Assembly: GCF_014303735.1 (NCBI RefSeq)
Contig: NZ_CP060296.1
Location: forward strand, 4,175,501 to 4,239,500
Source of the DNA: Variovorax sp. PAMC28562
GTDB taxonomy: Bacteria > Pseudomonadota > Gammaproteobacteria > Burkholderiales > Burkholderiaceae_C
Reading direction: 5' to 3'
Length of the DNA stretch: 64,000 nucleotides
Part shown: piece by piece, positions 35,959 to 45,309 of the stretch
Layout of the letters: each line of letters begins with the position of its first letter
Numbering within the stretch: the first letter of the stretch is position 1
Notes under the pieces: generated by a model
Databases searched by the model: none
What the model was told of the DNA's origin: nothing
Seen by the model: the letters and a program-made list of their open reading frames with translations, nothing else
Translations under genes and position numbers: made by a program

Positions 35959-36813
35959 ATGAAACTGGCATTCGAAGCCACAGCCCAAGGATTCAGGACA
36001 TTCGTGTCCGACGTGGCCGACGGTTTTTTCGAGATGACCCACAACGGCTTTGCGTTGGTAGGACTGGCCATAGTGTTTGCGGCCATAGCCCTGGTAGCGC
36101 GGCCCGACTTGCGTGAACAAGGCGAAGAGCAGCTCATGAGCTGGCTCCAGTCGCGCAAGCCCGTGCCCGCCGTGCCTGAAGTCCTCGTGAGCGATCTCGA
36201 TCCCACCGCGATCGAGCGCACGACGGCGACCAGTCCGCTCGACTTGCCCAAGCAACAAGCCGCAGTGGCTTACTGGCTCAGCAAGAAATACCGCGTTGCG
36301 GCAGAGCCCTTGAGCGCACTCGTCGCCGAGGCCTATGACCTCGGCAAGCGAAGCAAGCTCGATCCGACTTTGATCCTTGCAATCATGGCAGTCGAATCCA
36401 GCTTCAACCCGTTTGCGCAAAGCCAGGTTGGCGCGCAAGGGCTGATGCAGGTCATGACGCGGGTGCACGGGGATAAGTACGAGAGCGCCGGCGGCACGCT
36501 GACGGCGTTCGATCCGGTGACCAACATGCGTGTTGGCGTCAAGGTGCTGCAGGAATGCATCGCTCGCGCCGGTTCGCTCGAAGGCGGCTTGCGCTATTAC
36601 GTGGGCGCGGCCAACCTGGAAGACGACGGCGGCTACGCTGGCAAAGTAATGGCCGAGCACGGACGGCTGCGTCAGGTCGCCGACGGGCGCTCACCACCGA
36701 CAACGACCGCACCCACACCAGCGTTGCGTGCGCAAGCGACACCAGCCCCGGCTCCCTTGGCAAAACCGGCTGAAGCTGCCGCAGACAAGTTAGCCTTGTT
36801 GGGCGATTTGTAG
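35959..36813 (+). CDS. Lytic transglycosylase, SLT family
   Basis: The protein has 284 aa from the ATG at 35959 (MKLAFEATAQ), with a GGAAG ribosome site. A membrane helix (about 31-50) anchors it. The SLT domain (about 120-225) has ILAIMAVESSFNPFAQS with the catalytic Glu, then GAQGLMQVM and NMRVGVKVL, which form the family fold. The Pro/Ala-rich C terminus is low complexity. It cleaves peptidoglycan glycan strands with formation of anhydro-muramic ends. It is a single gene upstream of the glyA riboswitch. Confidence 0.88.
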   Translation: MKLAFEATAQGFRTFVSDVADGFFEMTHNGFALVGLAIVFAAIALVARPDLREQGEEQLMSWLQSRKPVPAVPEVLVSDLDPTAIERTTATSPLDLPKQQAAVAYWLSKKYRVAAEPLSALVAEAYDLGKRSKLDPTLILAIMAVESSFNPFAQSQVGAQGLMQVMTRVHGDKYESAGGTLTAFDPVTNMRVGVKVLQECIARAGSLEGGLRYYVGAANLEDDGGYAGKVMAEHGRLRQVADGRSPPTTTAPTPALRAQATPAPAPLAKPAEAAADKLALLGDL

Positions 36814-36863
36814 GCGATGCGGCGCTCCTGGGCGCCGAATCTTTCATCGTCGGCTACACTCGC

Positions 36864-36983
36864 GCGGTACGCGACTGGCGATAGGCGCACCCCGCTCCCG
36901 GGTTTCGCGCTGACGTGGAATACCACTGGGAAGCGTACCGCCTGCGGCCTTCAGCAGGTGTTCAGCCGTTCGCCTGGGCAGCC
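36864..36983 (+). promoter_or_regulatory. ZTP (pfl) riboswitch upstream of glyA
   Basis: A 9-bp stem GCGGTACGC (36864-36872) / GCGTACCGC (36933-36941) closes the first domain. It has the class-conserved GACTGGCG on its 5' side, a GTGG/CCAC hairpin, and CTGGGAAGCG on its 3' side. After a linker comes CCGTTCGCCTGGGCAGC, the second-domain hallmark (consensus CCGCCUGGGCA). A hairpin CTTGTT/AACAAG near the glyA ribosome site (AAAGGA) may be the expression platform. ZTP riboswitches sense ZTP/ZMP when 10-formyl-THF is short and switch on folate and purine genes, of which glyA is a common target. Confidence 0.9.
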
Positions 36984-37027
36984 CTTGTTTGGTTGAAGAA
37001 CAAGGACATCGTCTTCAAAGGACTGCC

Positions 37028-38272
37028 ATGTATCCGCGCAATATTCTGGTCGAACAGACCGATCCTGAAATCTGGGCTGCTATCCAGGCCGAGAACGCTC
37101 GCCAGGAACAGCACATCGAGCTGATCGCGAGCGAAAACTACGCCTCGCCTGCCGTCATGCAGGCGCAAGGCTCACAGCTCACCAACAAGTACGCTGAAGG
37201 CTATCCTGGCAAGCGCTATTACGGCGGCTGCGAGTTCGTCGACATCGCCGAACAATTGGCCATCGACCGTATCAAGCAGATTTTTGGCGCCGACGCTGCC
37301 AATGTTCAGCCGCATTGCGGCGCCTCTGCCAACGAAGCCGTGATGCTGGCCTTTTTGAAGCCCGGCGACACCATCATGGGCATGAGTCTGGCCGAAGGCG
37401 GCCACCTGACGCACGGCATGCCGCTCAACATCAGCGGCAAGTGGTTCAACGTGGTGAGCTATGGGCTCGACGCCAAGGAAGAAATCGACTACGACGCCAT
37501 GGAGCGCAAAGCGCGTGAGCATCTGCCCAAGCTCATCATCGCCGGCGCCTCGGCGTATTCACTGCGCATCGATTTCGAGCGTTTCGCCAAGGTGGCGAAA
37601 GACATCGGTGCGATCTTCATGGTCGACATCGCGCACTACGCCGGTCTGGTCGCGGCGGGCGTGTACCCCAACCCGGTCCCCTTCGCGGATGTCGTTACCT
37701 CGACGACGCACAAGAGCCTGCGCGGCCCGCGCGGCGGCATCATCCTGATGAAGTCGCAGCATGAAAAAGCCATCAACAGCGCGATCTTTCCTGGCTTGCA
37801 AGGCGGTCCACTGATGCACGTGATCGCAGCCAAGGCCGTCGCCTTCAAGGAAGCCATGACGCCTGAGTTCAAGGCTTACCAGCAGCAGGTCGTGAAAAAT
37901 GCGCAGATCGTCGCCGACACGCTGACCGAACGCGGCTTGCGCATCGTGAGCGGCCGCACCGAAAGCCACGTGATGCTGGTCGACCTGCGCGCCAAGGGGA
38001 TCACCGGCAAGGAAGCCGAAGCGGTACTCGGCAGCGCGCATATGACGATCAACAAGAACGCCATTCCCAACGACCCTGAAAAGCCGATGGTGACCAGCGG
38101 CGTTCGCATCGGCACGCCGGCCATGACGACGCGCGGCTTCAAGGACGAAGAAGCGCGCCAGACAGCCCATCTGATCGCCGACGTGCTCGAGAACCCACGC
38201 GATGAAGCGAACATCGACGCGGTACGCGTCAGGGTACATGCGTTGACCAGCCGCTTCCCGGTCTACAGCTGA
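37028..38272 (+). CDS. glyA: Serine hydroxymethyltransferase
   Basis: The protein has 414 aa from the ATG at 37028 ([16 protein letters not shown]). It has [31 protein letters not shown], and the PLP lysine K229 in [15 protein letters not shown]. It interconverts serine and glycine with THF, making 5,10-methylene-THF. The open frame extends 13 codons upstream into the riboswitch platform and is rejected. It is regulated by the ZTP riboswitch just upstream. nrdR follows after 19 bases. Confidence 0.98.
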   Translation: MYPRNILVEQTDPEIWAAIQAENARQEQHIELIASENYASPAVMQAQGSQLTNKYAEGYPGKRYYGGCEFVDIAEQLAIDRIKQIFGADAANVQPHCGASANEAVMLAFLKPGDTIMGMSLAEGGHLTHGMPLNISGKWFNVVSYGLDAKEEIDYDAMERKAREHLPKLIIAGASAYSLRIDFERFAKVAKDIGAIFMVDIAHYAGLVAAGVYPNPVPFADVVTSTTHKSLRGPRGGIILMKSQHEKAINSAIFPGLQGGPLMHVIAAKAVAFKEAMTPEFKAYQQQVVKNAQIVADTLTERGLRIVSGRTESHVMLVDLRAKGITGKEAEAVLGSAHMTINKNAIPNDPEKPMVTSGVRIGTPAMTTRGFKDEEARQTAHLIADVLENPRDEANIDAVRVRVHALTSRFPVYS

Positions 38273-38291
38273 ACACGGGCACGGTGACCGC

Positions 38292-38735
38292 ATGAAATGT
38301 CCTTTTTGCGGTCACCTCGAAACGCAGGTCGTCGAGACCCGTGTTTCAGAAGACGCGGATTTTGTGCGCAGGCGCCGTCAGTGCGCCGACTGCGACAAGC
38401 GCTTCACCACCTACGAGCGGCCGGAGGTCAACTTTCCTGCGGTCGTCAAGAAAGATGGCAGCCGTGCCGACTTCGATTCGCGCAAGGTTCGTGCGTCGAT
38501 GGTGTTGGCGCTGCGCAAGCGACCAGTGAGCATCGAACAAATCGACAGCGCCCTCATGCGCATCGAGCAAAAGCTGCTGTCCAGTGGGTTGCGGGAAATC
38601 GACTCGGCCAAGGTCGGCGAACTGGTCATGCGCGAACTCAAGCGGCTCGACAAGGTTGCTTATGTCCGCTTCGCGTCGGTGTATCGGAGCTTCGAAGACG
38701 TGGATGAATTCAGGCAGTTGCTGCGCGACATTTAG
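38292..38735 (+). CDS. nrdR: Transcriptional repressor NrdR
   Basis: The 147-aa protein has a zinc finger with C3, C6, C31 and C34, followed by [11 protein letters not shown]. An ATP-cone occupies about 49-139 ([20 protein letters not shown]). NrdR represses ribonucleotide reductase genes according to the bound ATP or dATP. The order glyA-nrdR with riboflavin genes further on is conserved in proteobacteria. Here a pilus operon is inserted between nrdR and ribD. Confidence 0.97.
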   Translation: MKCPFCGHLETQVVETRVSEDADFVRRRRQCADCDKRFTTYERPEVNFPAVVKKDGSRADFDSRKVRASMVLALRKRPVSIEQIDSALMRIEQKLLSSGLREIDSAKVGELVMRELKRLDKVAYVRFASVYRSFEDVDEFRQLLRDI

Positions 38736-38909
38736 TATCCGATCGACGTTACCAAACGTCGTTTTCTTCTGCCAACTTCGTCAATTCGAGTTTGCAAAGA
38801 TTCTAAAAGGTCGCATCTGCATCGAAACAGCCCGATCGTCCATCTAGATCGACCGGCGAGGCATTTTTGCCTCCTTCTTTCGTGTAACGGCCCGTAGCAT
38901 CCGGGCCCT

Positions 38910-39485
38910 ATGCGACGCACATCCGTACTCCCTGCCCATTCGTCAAAGCCGATTCACCTCGTCTCTGGCTTCACGGCCATCGAGTTGATGGTTGTCGTGT
39001 CGATCGTCGGAATACTGGCCGCGCTCGCCGCGCCGAGCTTCCGTAGCGTCGTCGAAAACTACCGCGTCCGACGCGCTACCGAAGACCTCGTCTCCACCAT
39101 CTATCTGGCGCGCGCGGAAGGCATCAAACGCGGTGGCGGCGTCGTGCTTCGCAAGGCTGGCGCAGCGAATTGCAGCGGCTCGACTCAAATCGAGCAGTGG
39201 GATTGCGGCTGGTTCGTCTTTGTGGACTCGAACGGCAACAAGCTCATCGACCCGGGCGAAGAAACGATTCAAACCGCGCCTGCGGCGACGGGCGTCTCCA
39301 TCACCTTCACTTTGCACAACGCGCTGGCGTCTGTCGACCGCTGGGGACAGTTCAGCGGTGCCGGCGCGTTCGGCTTTGTCGTGCGACCCTCCGGCAACAC
39401 ATCGGCTGCCAGTACAACGGCTCTGTGCATGAGCAGCGGCGGTCGTTTGGCAACACGCAAAGGGGTGGCCTCATGCCAGGCCTGA
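38910..39485 (+). CDS. fimT: GspH/FimT-family minor pilin
   Basis: The 191-aa protein has a type III prepilin signal: basic leader, cleavage site G20-F21, E25 at mature position 5, and the hydrophobic helix FTAIELMVVVSIVGILAAL. A GspH-like region follows, with VFVDSNGNKLIDPGEE, a calcium-loop-like segment seen in some FimT proteins, and two late cysteines. It is the first gene of the minor pilin operon that primes type IV pilus assembly. A leader of 174 bases precedes it. The stop overlaps pilV by 13 bases. Confidence 0.88.
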   Translation: MRRTSVLPAHSSKPIHLVSGFTAIELMVVVSIVGILAALAAPSFRSVVENYRVRRATEDLVSTIYLARAEGIKRGGGVVLRKAGAANCSGSTQIEQWDCGWFVFVDSNGNKLIDPGEETIQTAPAATGVSITFTLHNALASVDRWGQFSGAGAFGFVVRPSGNTSAASTTALCMSSGGRLATRKGVASCQA

Positions 39486-40015
39486 AACGACAAAGCGGCG
39501 TCTCGCTCATCGAATCGCTGGTCGCGACGACGATTCTGGCGATCGGCAGCCTTGGCCTGCTCACCGTCCAGATCCGCACCTTGGCCGAAACGCAGACCAG
39601 CGTGCACCGGGCGCAGGCCGTTCGCGCCATCGAGGATCTGGCAGAGCGCATCAAGGCCAACCCGGACGGCTTCGGCCAGCTCCGCACTGGCGCATACGCA
39701 AGCCCATGGGACGCGACGCCCATCGTTGCGTCGGATGCCTGCGATGTCAACGCATGCAGCCCGGCTGAGCTGGCCCGATCGGACATCGCCCAGTGGCGAA
39801 AGACGATCGCCCGCACCTTGCCGCTGGGACAAGCGAACGTGTTCACCGATGAATCGGTTGCCGCTGCCGACCGACGCCAGCTGGGTGTGATGGTGGGTTG
39901 GCGCGCGAACGAGCGGACGGGCGATGGCGTCTCGCCGTTCGATCTGAAAGTAGATGACGCAGGTGTCGCTTGTCCCGAGGGACTTATCTGCCATCTCGTC
40001 TATGTGCAGCCCTGA
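39473..40015 (+). CDS. pilV: Type IV pilus minor pilin PilV
   Basis: The 180-aa protein starts at ATG 39473. The prepilin motif SGVSLIESLVATTILAIG has Gly before the cleavage site and Glu at +5. The mature part is small, with SDACDVNACSPAELARSDI, as in PilV proteins. It acts in the PilVWX-FimU priming complex at the pilus base or tip. It overlaps fimT and pilW, so the cluster is translated together. Confidence 0.85.
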   Translation: MPGLKRQSGVSLIESLVATTILAIGSLGLLTVQIRTLAETQTSVHRAQAVRAIEDLAERIKANPDGFGQLRTGAYASPWDATPIVASDACDVNACSPAELARSDIAQWRKTIARTLPLGQANVFTDESVAAADRRQLGVMVGWRANERTGDGVSPFDLKVDDAGVACPEGLICHLVYVQP

Positions 40016-40778
40016 ATTTTCATCCGCCCGCGGTCGCGGGGCTCAAAGCGGCGCCTCCCTGATCGAGTTGCTCGTCGGTTTGACGCTCGGCCTGATGGTC
40101 GTCGCGGCCGCGATCGGCACATTGATCGTCTCAAGAACTGCATCAGGCACGGTCGGCGATCTGAGCCAATTGCAGCAGCAAGGCTCCTACGCGCTGCGTG
40201 TCATGGGCATTCAGATTCGTCAGGCCGGGTCGGTCGCGCCCATCAAGGATTCGGTCAACTCGCTCTACAGCTTCAAGGACACCTTCATCGGGTTCGGTGG
40301 GAATTCAAGCGTGGTGACTGGTGCCGATGGCGCCGGGGACAGCGCCGACACCGTATCGACCAGCAACGAGCCGCTCGATGGCAACCCCGACACACGTCCG
40401 CGCGATTGTCTCGGCGAGAAGGCAAACGGTGCCCGCATCGACAGCACGTTTTGGGTCGACGGCGAAGCGCACGAACTCAAGTGCAAAAGCGGCGCCAAGA
40501 ACCAGGCCCTGATCGGCAACGTCGCCGACTTTCAGGTTTGGTATCGCATCCTTTCCGCGGCCAGCACCACGCAACGCATGACCGCGAAACAAGTCGATGC
40601 CGCCGGGCTCTGGCGCTCCGTTAAATCGATCGAAATATGTCTCGACTTGCAAGGCGATGAGGCTGGGCAACCCGGTGTCGGCAGCTACGCCAACTGCCAA
40701 GGCGTGGAGTCGCCGAGGAACGGGCGTCTGCATCTGGTCTTTCGCAATGTCTTCGACTTGCGGACGCAGGGCAGCTGA
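40002..40778 (+). CDS. pilW: Type IV pilus minor pilin PilW
   Basis: The 258-aa protein has ATG at 40002, overlapping the pilV stop by 14 bases. It has the prepilin motif AQSGASLIELLVGLTLGLMV, followed by PilW-like QQQGSYALRVMGIQIRQAG. The start at 39954 would add 16 residues of no clear role. It forms part of the minor pilin complex. It overlaps pilX by one base (TGATG). Confidence 0.86.
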   Translation: MCSPEFSSARGRGAQSGASLIELLVGLTLGLMVVAAAIGTLIVSRTASGTVGDLSQLQQQGSYALRVMGIQIRQAGSVAPIKDSVNSLYSFKDTFIGFGGNSSVVTGADGAGDSADTVSTSNEPLDGNPDTRPRDCLGEKANGARIDSTFWVDGEAHELKCKSGAKNQALIGNVADFQVWYRILSAASTTQRMTAKQVDAAGLWRSVKSIEICLDLQGDEAGQPGVGSYANCQGVESPRNGRLHLVFRNVFDLRTQGS

Positions 40779-41479
40779 TGGGCACGCCACGCTTGCGCCA
40801 GCAGGGCATCGCACTGTTTGTCGTGATGGTGGTGTTGCTGCTGTCGATGCTGCTGGTGCTTTGGTCATCGCGTACAGCCCTGTTCAACGAACTGCTTACG
40901 GGTACCGACAGCGACTATCAGCGTGCGCTTGAAGCTGCTCAGTCCATGGTGCGCGATGCCGAGTTCGATATTCAAGGGCAAAAGCCCGACGGGTCTGCGT
41001 GCAGTGGCTCCTTTTGCCGGTCTCCCGTCATCGATCCGAGCCAAGGTCAAGCCTTCTACCCTGAGAGTGCTAACGACTTTCAAGATCTGGACGCCGCGTT
41101 GGTCACGAAGACTCCCTCATGCGTTGCCGGCATCTGCACGGCGACCAACGTAGCCGCCGAATTCTGGACGACGGCGACGGCACTGAACGCCATGAAAGCC
41201 TCGGCAGCGACCTACGGCCGGTACACAGGCGCGCAGGCCGGCGAGGTCGGGAACCCATTGCTGAGGGCGAACGCCGGTGCTGGCGCCAAAGCCTGGTATT
41301 GGGTCGAAGTGCTGCCCTACGACACCGCCTCGGCGGTCACCGCCGGCCCGGCGCAGACCTTCGCGCCAGACAGCACGCGGCCCAACATCTATCGCATCAC
41401 CGCTGTGGCACAGGGGCTCAAGCCGGGCACCCAGGCAGTTGTGCAGTCGGTCTTTGTCTGGAAAAAAGTCAGTTCGTGA
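40778..41479 (+). CDS. pilX: Type IV pilus minor pilin PilX
   Basis: The 233-aa protein has a short basic N terminus and the segment QQGIALFVVMVVLLLSMLLV, a prepilin-like helix with weak conservation at the cleavage site (Gly-Ile). Length and position between pilW and pilY1 fit PilX, which is known to be the most divergent minor pilin. It probably works with PilY1 in pilus priming and adhesion. Confidence 0.8.
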   Translation: MGTPRLRQQGIALFVVMVVLLLSMLLVLWSSRTALFNELLTGTDSDYQRALEAAQSMVRDAEFDIQGQKPDGSACSGSFCRSPVIDPSQGQAFYPESANDFQDLDAALVTKTPSCVAGICTATNVAAEFWTTATALNAMKASAATYGRYTGAQAGEVGNPLLRANAGAGAKAWYWVEVLPYDTASAVTAGPAQTFAPDSTRPNIYRITAVAQGLKPGTQAVVQSVFVWKKVSS

Positions 41480-41526
41480 GTCGGGGCGGACATTCGTGCC
41501 CGGGCGAGGAAATCAGGGGAGTCACC

Positions 41527-44500
41527 ATGACAACGAATCCAATGCTCGCGCGGCCTGCGCTGAGCCTCGCCATCTTCGCCGTGCTCGCCACGGCGTTCGC
41601 CCTCTTCAGCGCGGACATCGAAGCCGCGCCACTGTCGTTGAGCATGGCGCCGGCCGGGACGGCGTACCGACAGCCTGCACCCAACGTCATCGTGTCGGTC
41701 GACGACTCGCGCAGCATGAATGTGTCGGGCATGGCGACCCTGCGCAGCGCACTGAAAGACACGTTCTCTGCCGCCAACGTGCCGGACGGTTCGATCCGCC
41801 TTGCATGGCAAGCGATGACCGGCTGCTACACGATCCCGGCCGGCGGCGACTGCAAGAACCAGAACGCGATGAGAGTGCTCGATGCAGCGCAGCGAGGCCG
41901 CTTCCAGCAGTGGGTCGACACATTGGCGCCTCAAGGCGCGACGCCCTCGCACCGCATGTTATTCAACGCCGGCCAATATCTGAAGTCGGCGCCAGGTGTC
42001 GACAGCCCCTGGGCCAGCGTCCCCGGAAGCACGCAACATCCGATGTTGAGCTGCCGCAAGTCTTACAACCTCTTCATGACCGACGGCGGCTGGAACGACA
42101 CGACATCATGGGATGCAGCCGACAGCATCGCTGCGCGATCGATCGGCAACAGGGACGGGACGACCGGAACGTTAGGTGATGGAAAGACGGTGTACGACGT
42201 CGAAAGCGACAGCACGGCGATTTACCGCGACCGCTTCGGCACGAGCACGTTGCCGACGCTCTCCGACCTGGCCTTCCACTATTGGGCGACCGATCTTCAG
42301 CCGTCTCTCGCCAACGATGTCCCTGCGAAGCTCACCCACAAAGGCGACCAGACCTTCACCAGCGAGGGCGCGAGCAGAACGGTTCCGGAATTCTGGAACC
42401 CGCGCAACGATCCGGCGACCTGGCAGCACATGACGACCTACACGGTCGGTTTCAATGCAGCCGCCAACTGGAACGCCACCAGCGCCACGCCGAAGTTCGG
42501 CGCGGACACCTGGACCGGCGGCGATTACACGGCACTGATTGCCGGCCGCATCCACTGGACCGATGCCATAGACGGCGACGAAACCACGCGAATGCCAGAG
42601 CTCTGGCACATGGCGCTCAACGGCCGCGGCAAGTTCGTGCCGGCGCCGACCGCGAGTTCGCTCGCCGGGTCGTTCAAGGACATCCTCGATTCGATTGCCG
42701 CCGACAAGTCCTCGCCCATTAGTTCGGTGTCTGTCAGCGCCAGTTCCACGAGGCTCGATGCCGCAGTCTTCACCTCTTCCTACGACCCGGCCAGTTGGAG
42801 CGGCGCCATCACTGCGCACAAGCTGGCCGCCGGCACAGGTGTTGCGTCGGCTGAAGGACTCTGGGGGACGGTGCCGGCAACGGCGACAAGCACTGCCAAG
42901 CCGGTTTCGACTGCCACGTTGCTAGACCACGTCGCCTTCTCGCCGAGCGCCCGCGTGGTCATGTCCGCGAGGCGCCCGCCGGCGGCTGGCGACAGCCCCG
43001 CCGTCAACGGTATCTCGTTCGTCTGGAGCGCGCTTGCGACCGCACAGCAACGCGCGCTCGACACATCGAACGCCACGATCGACGGCCTGGGCAAGGAACG
43101 CCTCGCCTTCGTGCGCGGCTTTCGCGACGACGAGCAATCGAACGGCGGCAACTTTCGTAACCGGGATTCGCGTCATGGCGATGTCGTGAACTCCAAACCT
43201 TGGTACGTGGCCGGCAAGGCGGGCGCAGCCTACACGGCGTACGGTTATGCCGCATTCAGGGCAGCCAGCACGACGCGGCCATCGATGCTCTACGTCGGCG
43301 CCAACGACGGCATGCTGCACGGCTTTTCGGCCGCCGATGGCAAAGAGAAGATCGCTTACGTACCACTGGCAGCCTATGCCGGGCTGTCGCAGCTGACCCA
43401 GCCCGGCTACGCCCATCGCTACTTCGTCGACGGCTCACCTTTAGCCGGCGATCTCTACGTCGGCGGAAGTTGGAAGACCTATCTGGCCGGCTTCATGGGC
43501 GCGGGCGGCAAAGGCTACTTCGTACTCGACGTGACCGACCCTGGCGCGTTTGTCGCAGGCAATGCCGGAAACATCGTCGTACTGGACCAGACCGCATCCA
43601 CCTCCACCTCCACCTCCACCATCGACGCGGACATCGGCCACATCTTCAGCGAACCCGTTCGCGAGCAAGGAGACACCGGAGTTACACGTCAAATCACTCA
43701 GCTCAACGACGGCCGCTGGGCATTGGTCACAGGCAACGGCTACAACAGCACGCGCGAAAACGCCGTGCTGATGATCCAGTACCTCGACGGCGCTCGCGAG
43801 TTGAGAAAGATCCATGCAACCACTGCAAGCGGGCTGACAGGCAACGGCCTTTCAGCCCCTCGGCTCGTCGATCTGAACGGCGACAGCGTGTCAGATGTGG
43901 CCTATGCGGGCGATCTTCACGGCAACCTCTGGAAGTTCGACCTCAGCGCCCACGCGCCATCTGATTGGAAGACCGCTTTCAACGGCGCGCCGCTCTACTC
44001 GGCGACTTCCGCAGCAGCCGGAGGCGTGCCTGGACGGCCGCAGCCCATCACCAGTGCGCCAGTGTGGTTGCCGCATCCGAAAGGCGGTGTGATGGTCGTC
44101 TTCGGCACCGGTGCCAATCTGACTGACGCCGACAGAACCGACACCTCAGTGCAAACGGTTTACGGCGTGTACGACAACACCGCGGTGACGCGCAGCGCCG
44201 GCAAGCTCACGCTGACTGCCAGCAGCGCCCTCACCGGCGGTCGCGGTGCGCTGGTTCAGCAGACCATCAGCTCCGCTGCCGCCACGGCCACGGCAACGGC
44301 GGTCGCCGGATCGGCATCCGGCCACACCATCCCGCTTTGGACGGTGTCGTCCAACCCTGTCGACTACGCCGGCTCGCCCGCCAAACGTGGCTGGTACCTG
44401 GAGCTGCCGCCGGGTGAACGAGTGCTCGGCAATCCAACGTGGTTCGACGGCCAACTGATCGACGTGGCGAGCACGCTGCCCGCGGCCGGTGAAGACATCA

Positions 44501-44787
44501 CACGTGAAACCTGCTCCCCCAGCATCACAGGTGCACGGCACTTTCTGACGACGATCAACGCCATTAACGGCAGCGCGCCAAAGTCCGATATCTACGCCTA
44601 TGCCGGCGCGGGCGGCGCAACAAGCGCGACGGGAGTTGCTTCGCGAAGCGAAACCGGCGTCCGGTCCAGCATCAGGGACAGCGCGACCAACACAGAAAAG
44701 GCCATCTGTGCGGCTGGTCAAATCTGCGCCGATCGCAAGTTGCTCGGCCGCACCGCACTGCGTCCCTCGTGGCGGCAAATTCAATGA
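41527..44787 (+). CDS. pilY1: Type IV pilus assembly and adhesion protein PilY1
   Basis: The protein has 1086 aa from the ATG at 41527 (MTTNPMLARPAL). It has a signal peptide (cut near IEAAPLS). The von Willebrand-like part contains VDDSRSMNVSG, a MIDAS-type site. The C-terminal PilY1/PilC beta-propeller region (about 540-1086) has YVGANDGMLHGFSA and the calcium-loop DLNGDSVSDVAYAGDLHGN. PilY1 sits at the pilus tip and binds surfaces or host cells, and the calcium loop controls retraction. A four-fold TCCACC repeat at 43597 encodes STSTSTST. Confidence 0.92.
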   Translation: MTTNPMLARPALSLAIFAVLATAFALFSADIEAAPLSLSMAPAGTAYRQPAPNVIVSVDDSRSMNVSGMATLRSALKDTFSAANVPDGSIRLAWQAMTGCYTIPAGGDCKNQNAMRVLDAAQRGRFQQWVDTLAPQGATPSHRMLFNAGQYLKSAPGVDSPWASVPGSTQHPMLSCRKSYNLFMTDGGWNDTTSWDAADSIAARSIGNRDGTTGTLGDGKTVYDVESDSTAIYRDRFGTSTLPTLSDLAFHYWATDLQPSLANDVPAKLTHKGDQTFTSEGASRTVPEFWNPRNDPATWQHMTTYTVGFNAAANWNATSATPKFGADTWTGGDYTALIAGRIHWTDAIDGDETTRMPELWHMALNGRGKFVPAPTASSLAGSFKDILDSIAADKSSPISSVSVSASSTRLDAAVFTSSYDPASWSGAITAHKLAAGTGVASAEGLWGTVPATATSTAKPVSTATLLDHVAFSPSARVVMSARRPPAAGDSPAVNGISFVWSALATAQQRALDTSNATIDGLGKERLAFVRGFRDDEQSNGGNFRNRDSRHGDVVNSKPWYVAGKAGAAYTAYGYAAFRAASTTRPSMLYVGANDGMLHGFSAADGKEKIAYVPLAAYAGLSQLTQPGYAHRYFVDGSPLAGDLYVGGSWKTYLAGFMGAGGKGYFVLDVTDPGAFVAGNAGNIVVLDQTASTSTSTSTIDADIGHIFSEPVREQGDTGVTRQITQLNDGRWALVTGNGYNSTRENAVLMIQYLDGARELRKIHATTASGLTGNGLSAPRLVDLNGDSVSDVAYAGDLHGNLWKFDLSAHAPSDWKTAFNGAPLYSATSAAAGGVPGRPQPITSAPVWLPHPKGGVMVVFGTGANLTDADRTDTSVQTVYGVYDNTAVTRSAGKLTLTASSALTGGRGALVQQTISSAAATATATAVAGSASGHTIPLWTVSSNPVDYAGSPAKRGWYLELPPGERVLGNPTWFDGQLIDVASTLPAAGEDITRETCSPSITGARHFLTTINAINGSAPKSDIYAYAGAGGATSATGVASRSETGVRSSIRDSATNTEKAICAAGQICADRKLLGRTALRPSWRQIQ
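43597..43620 (+). repeat. Short tandem repeat, TCCACC x4, inside pilY1
   Basis: Four perfect copies of TCCACC occur in frame and encode a Ser/Thr stretch in the PilY1 propeller region. Copy-number change by slippage would vary the loop length in multiples of two residues without a frameshift. It is too short to be strongly mutable. Confidence 0.8.
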
Positions 44788-45242
44788 GTGCGCGACAACG
44801 CACTAGGCATCGCGGCTTCAGTCTGGTCGAAGTACTGACCGTCGTCGCGGTCATTGGCATCCTCACCGCTGTCGCGCTGCCCAGTTACCAGGAATATGTA
44901 CGCCGCGGTCATCGGGCCGAAGCGCGCGCCGGGCTGCTCCAAGCAGCACAGTGGATGGAACGCGTGGCGACGGCCAACGGCGTCTATCCCGCGACGACAG
45001 CCAAGAACGGTGCGGACGTGACGCCGTTGCCCTTGTCGCTGACGACCGTTCCCGGCAGGCGGTACGCCGTGTCGCTCAAGACAGCCACCGACTCCGCCTA
45101 CACTCTGATCGCAGTGCCTTCGGACGCGCAGTCAGACGACAAATGCGGGACGTTCACGCTGGACCAGTCCAGTGTTCGCGGCATTACCTCGGCTGCGGCC
45201 ACTGGCAGCGCCGACTTGATCGCCGACTGCTGGAATCGCTGA
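44784..45242 (+). CDS. pilE: PilE-type pilin
   Basis: The protein has 152 aa with ATG at 44784, overlapping the pilY1 stop by 4 bases. The prepilin motif RGFSLVEVLTVVAVIGILTAVALPSYQEYVRRG-type region has Glu at +5 (described here by its first part, GFSLVEVLTVVAV). Two distant cysteines (DDKCGTFTL and IADCWNR) form the usual pilin disulfide loop. It is a minor PilE-like pilin rather than the bulk pilin, judged from its operon. It ends the pilus operon; ribD follows after 67 bases. Confidence 0.86.
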   Translation: MSARQRTRHRGFSLVEVLTVVAVIGILTAVALPSYQEYVRRGHRAEARAGLLQAAQWMERVATANGVYPATTAKNGADVTPLPLSLTTVPGRRYAVSLKTATDSAYTLIAVPSDAQSDDKCGTFTLDQSSVRGITSAAATGSADLIADCWNR

Positions 45243-45309
45243 CCGTCGTTCACTCTTCGGTTAGTGTGACGCGCTATGCACCCGTCACTCACTCGACACT
45301 GACCCAACG

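Noticed and set aside
36821..36836. GGCGC/GCGCC hairpin after the transglycosylase
   Set aside because: Only five pairs and no U-tract; it may be incidental GC-rich sequence before the riboswitch.
43597..43620. Phase-variable repeat in pilY1
   Set aside because: Only four hexamer copies, in frame. Copy changes would not switch the gene off.
45243..45309. Possible FMN riboswitch before ribD
   Set aside because: The gap is only 67 bases and lacks the conserved RFN element segments.
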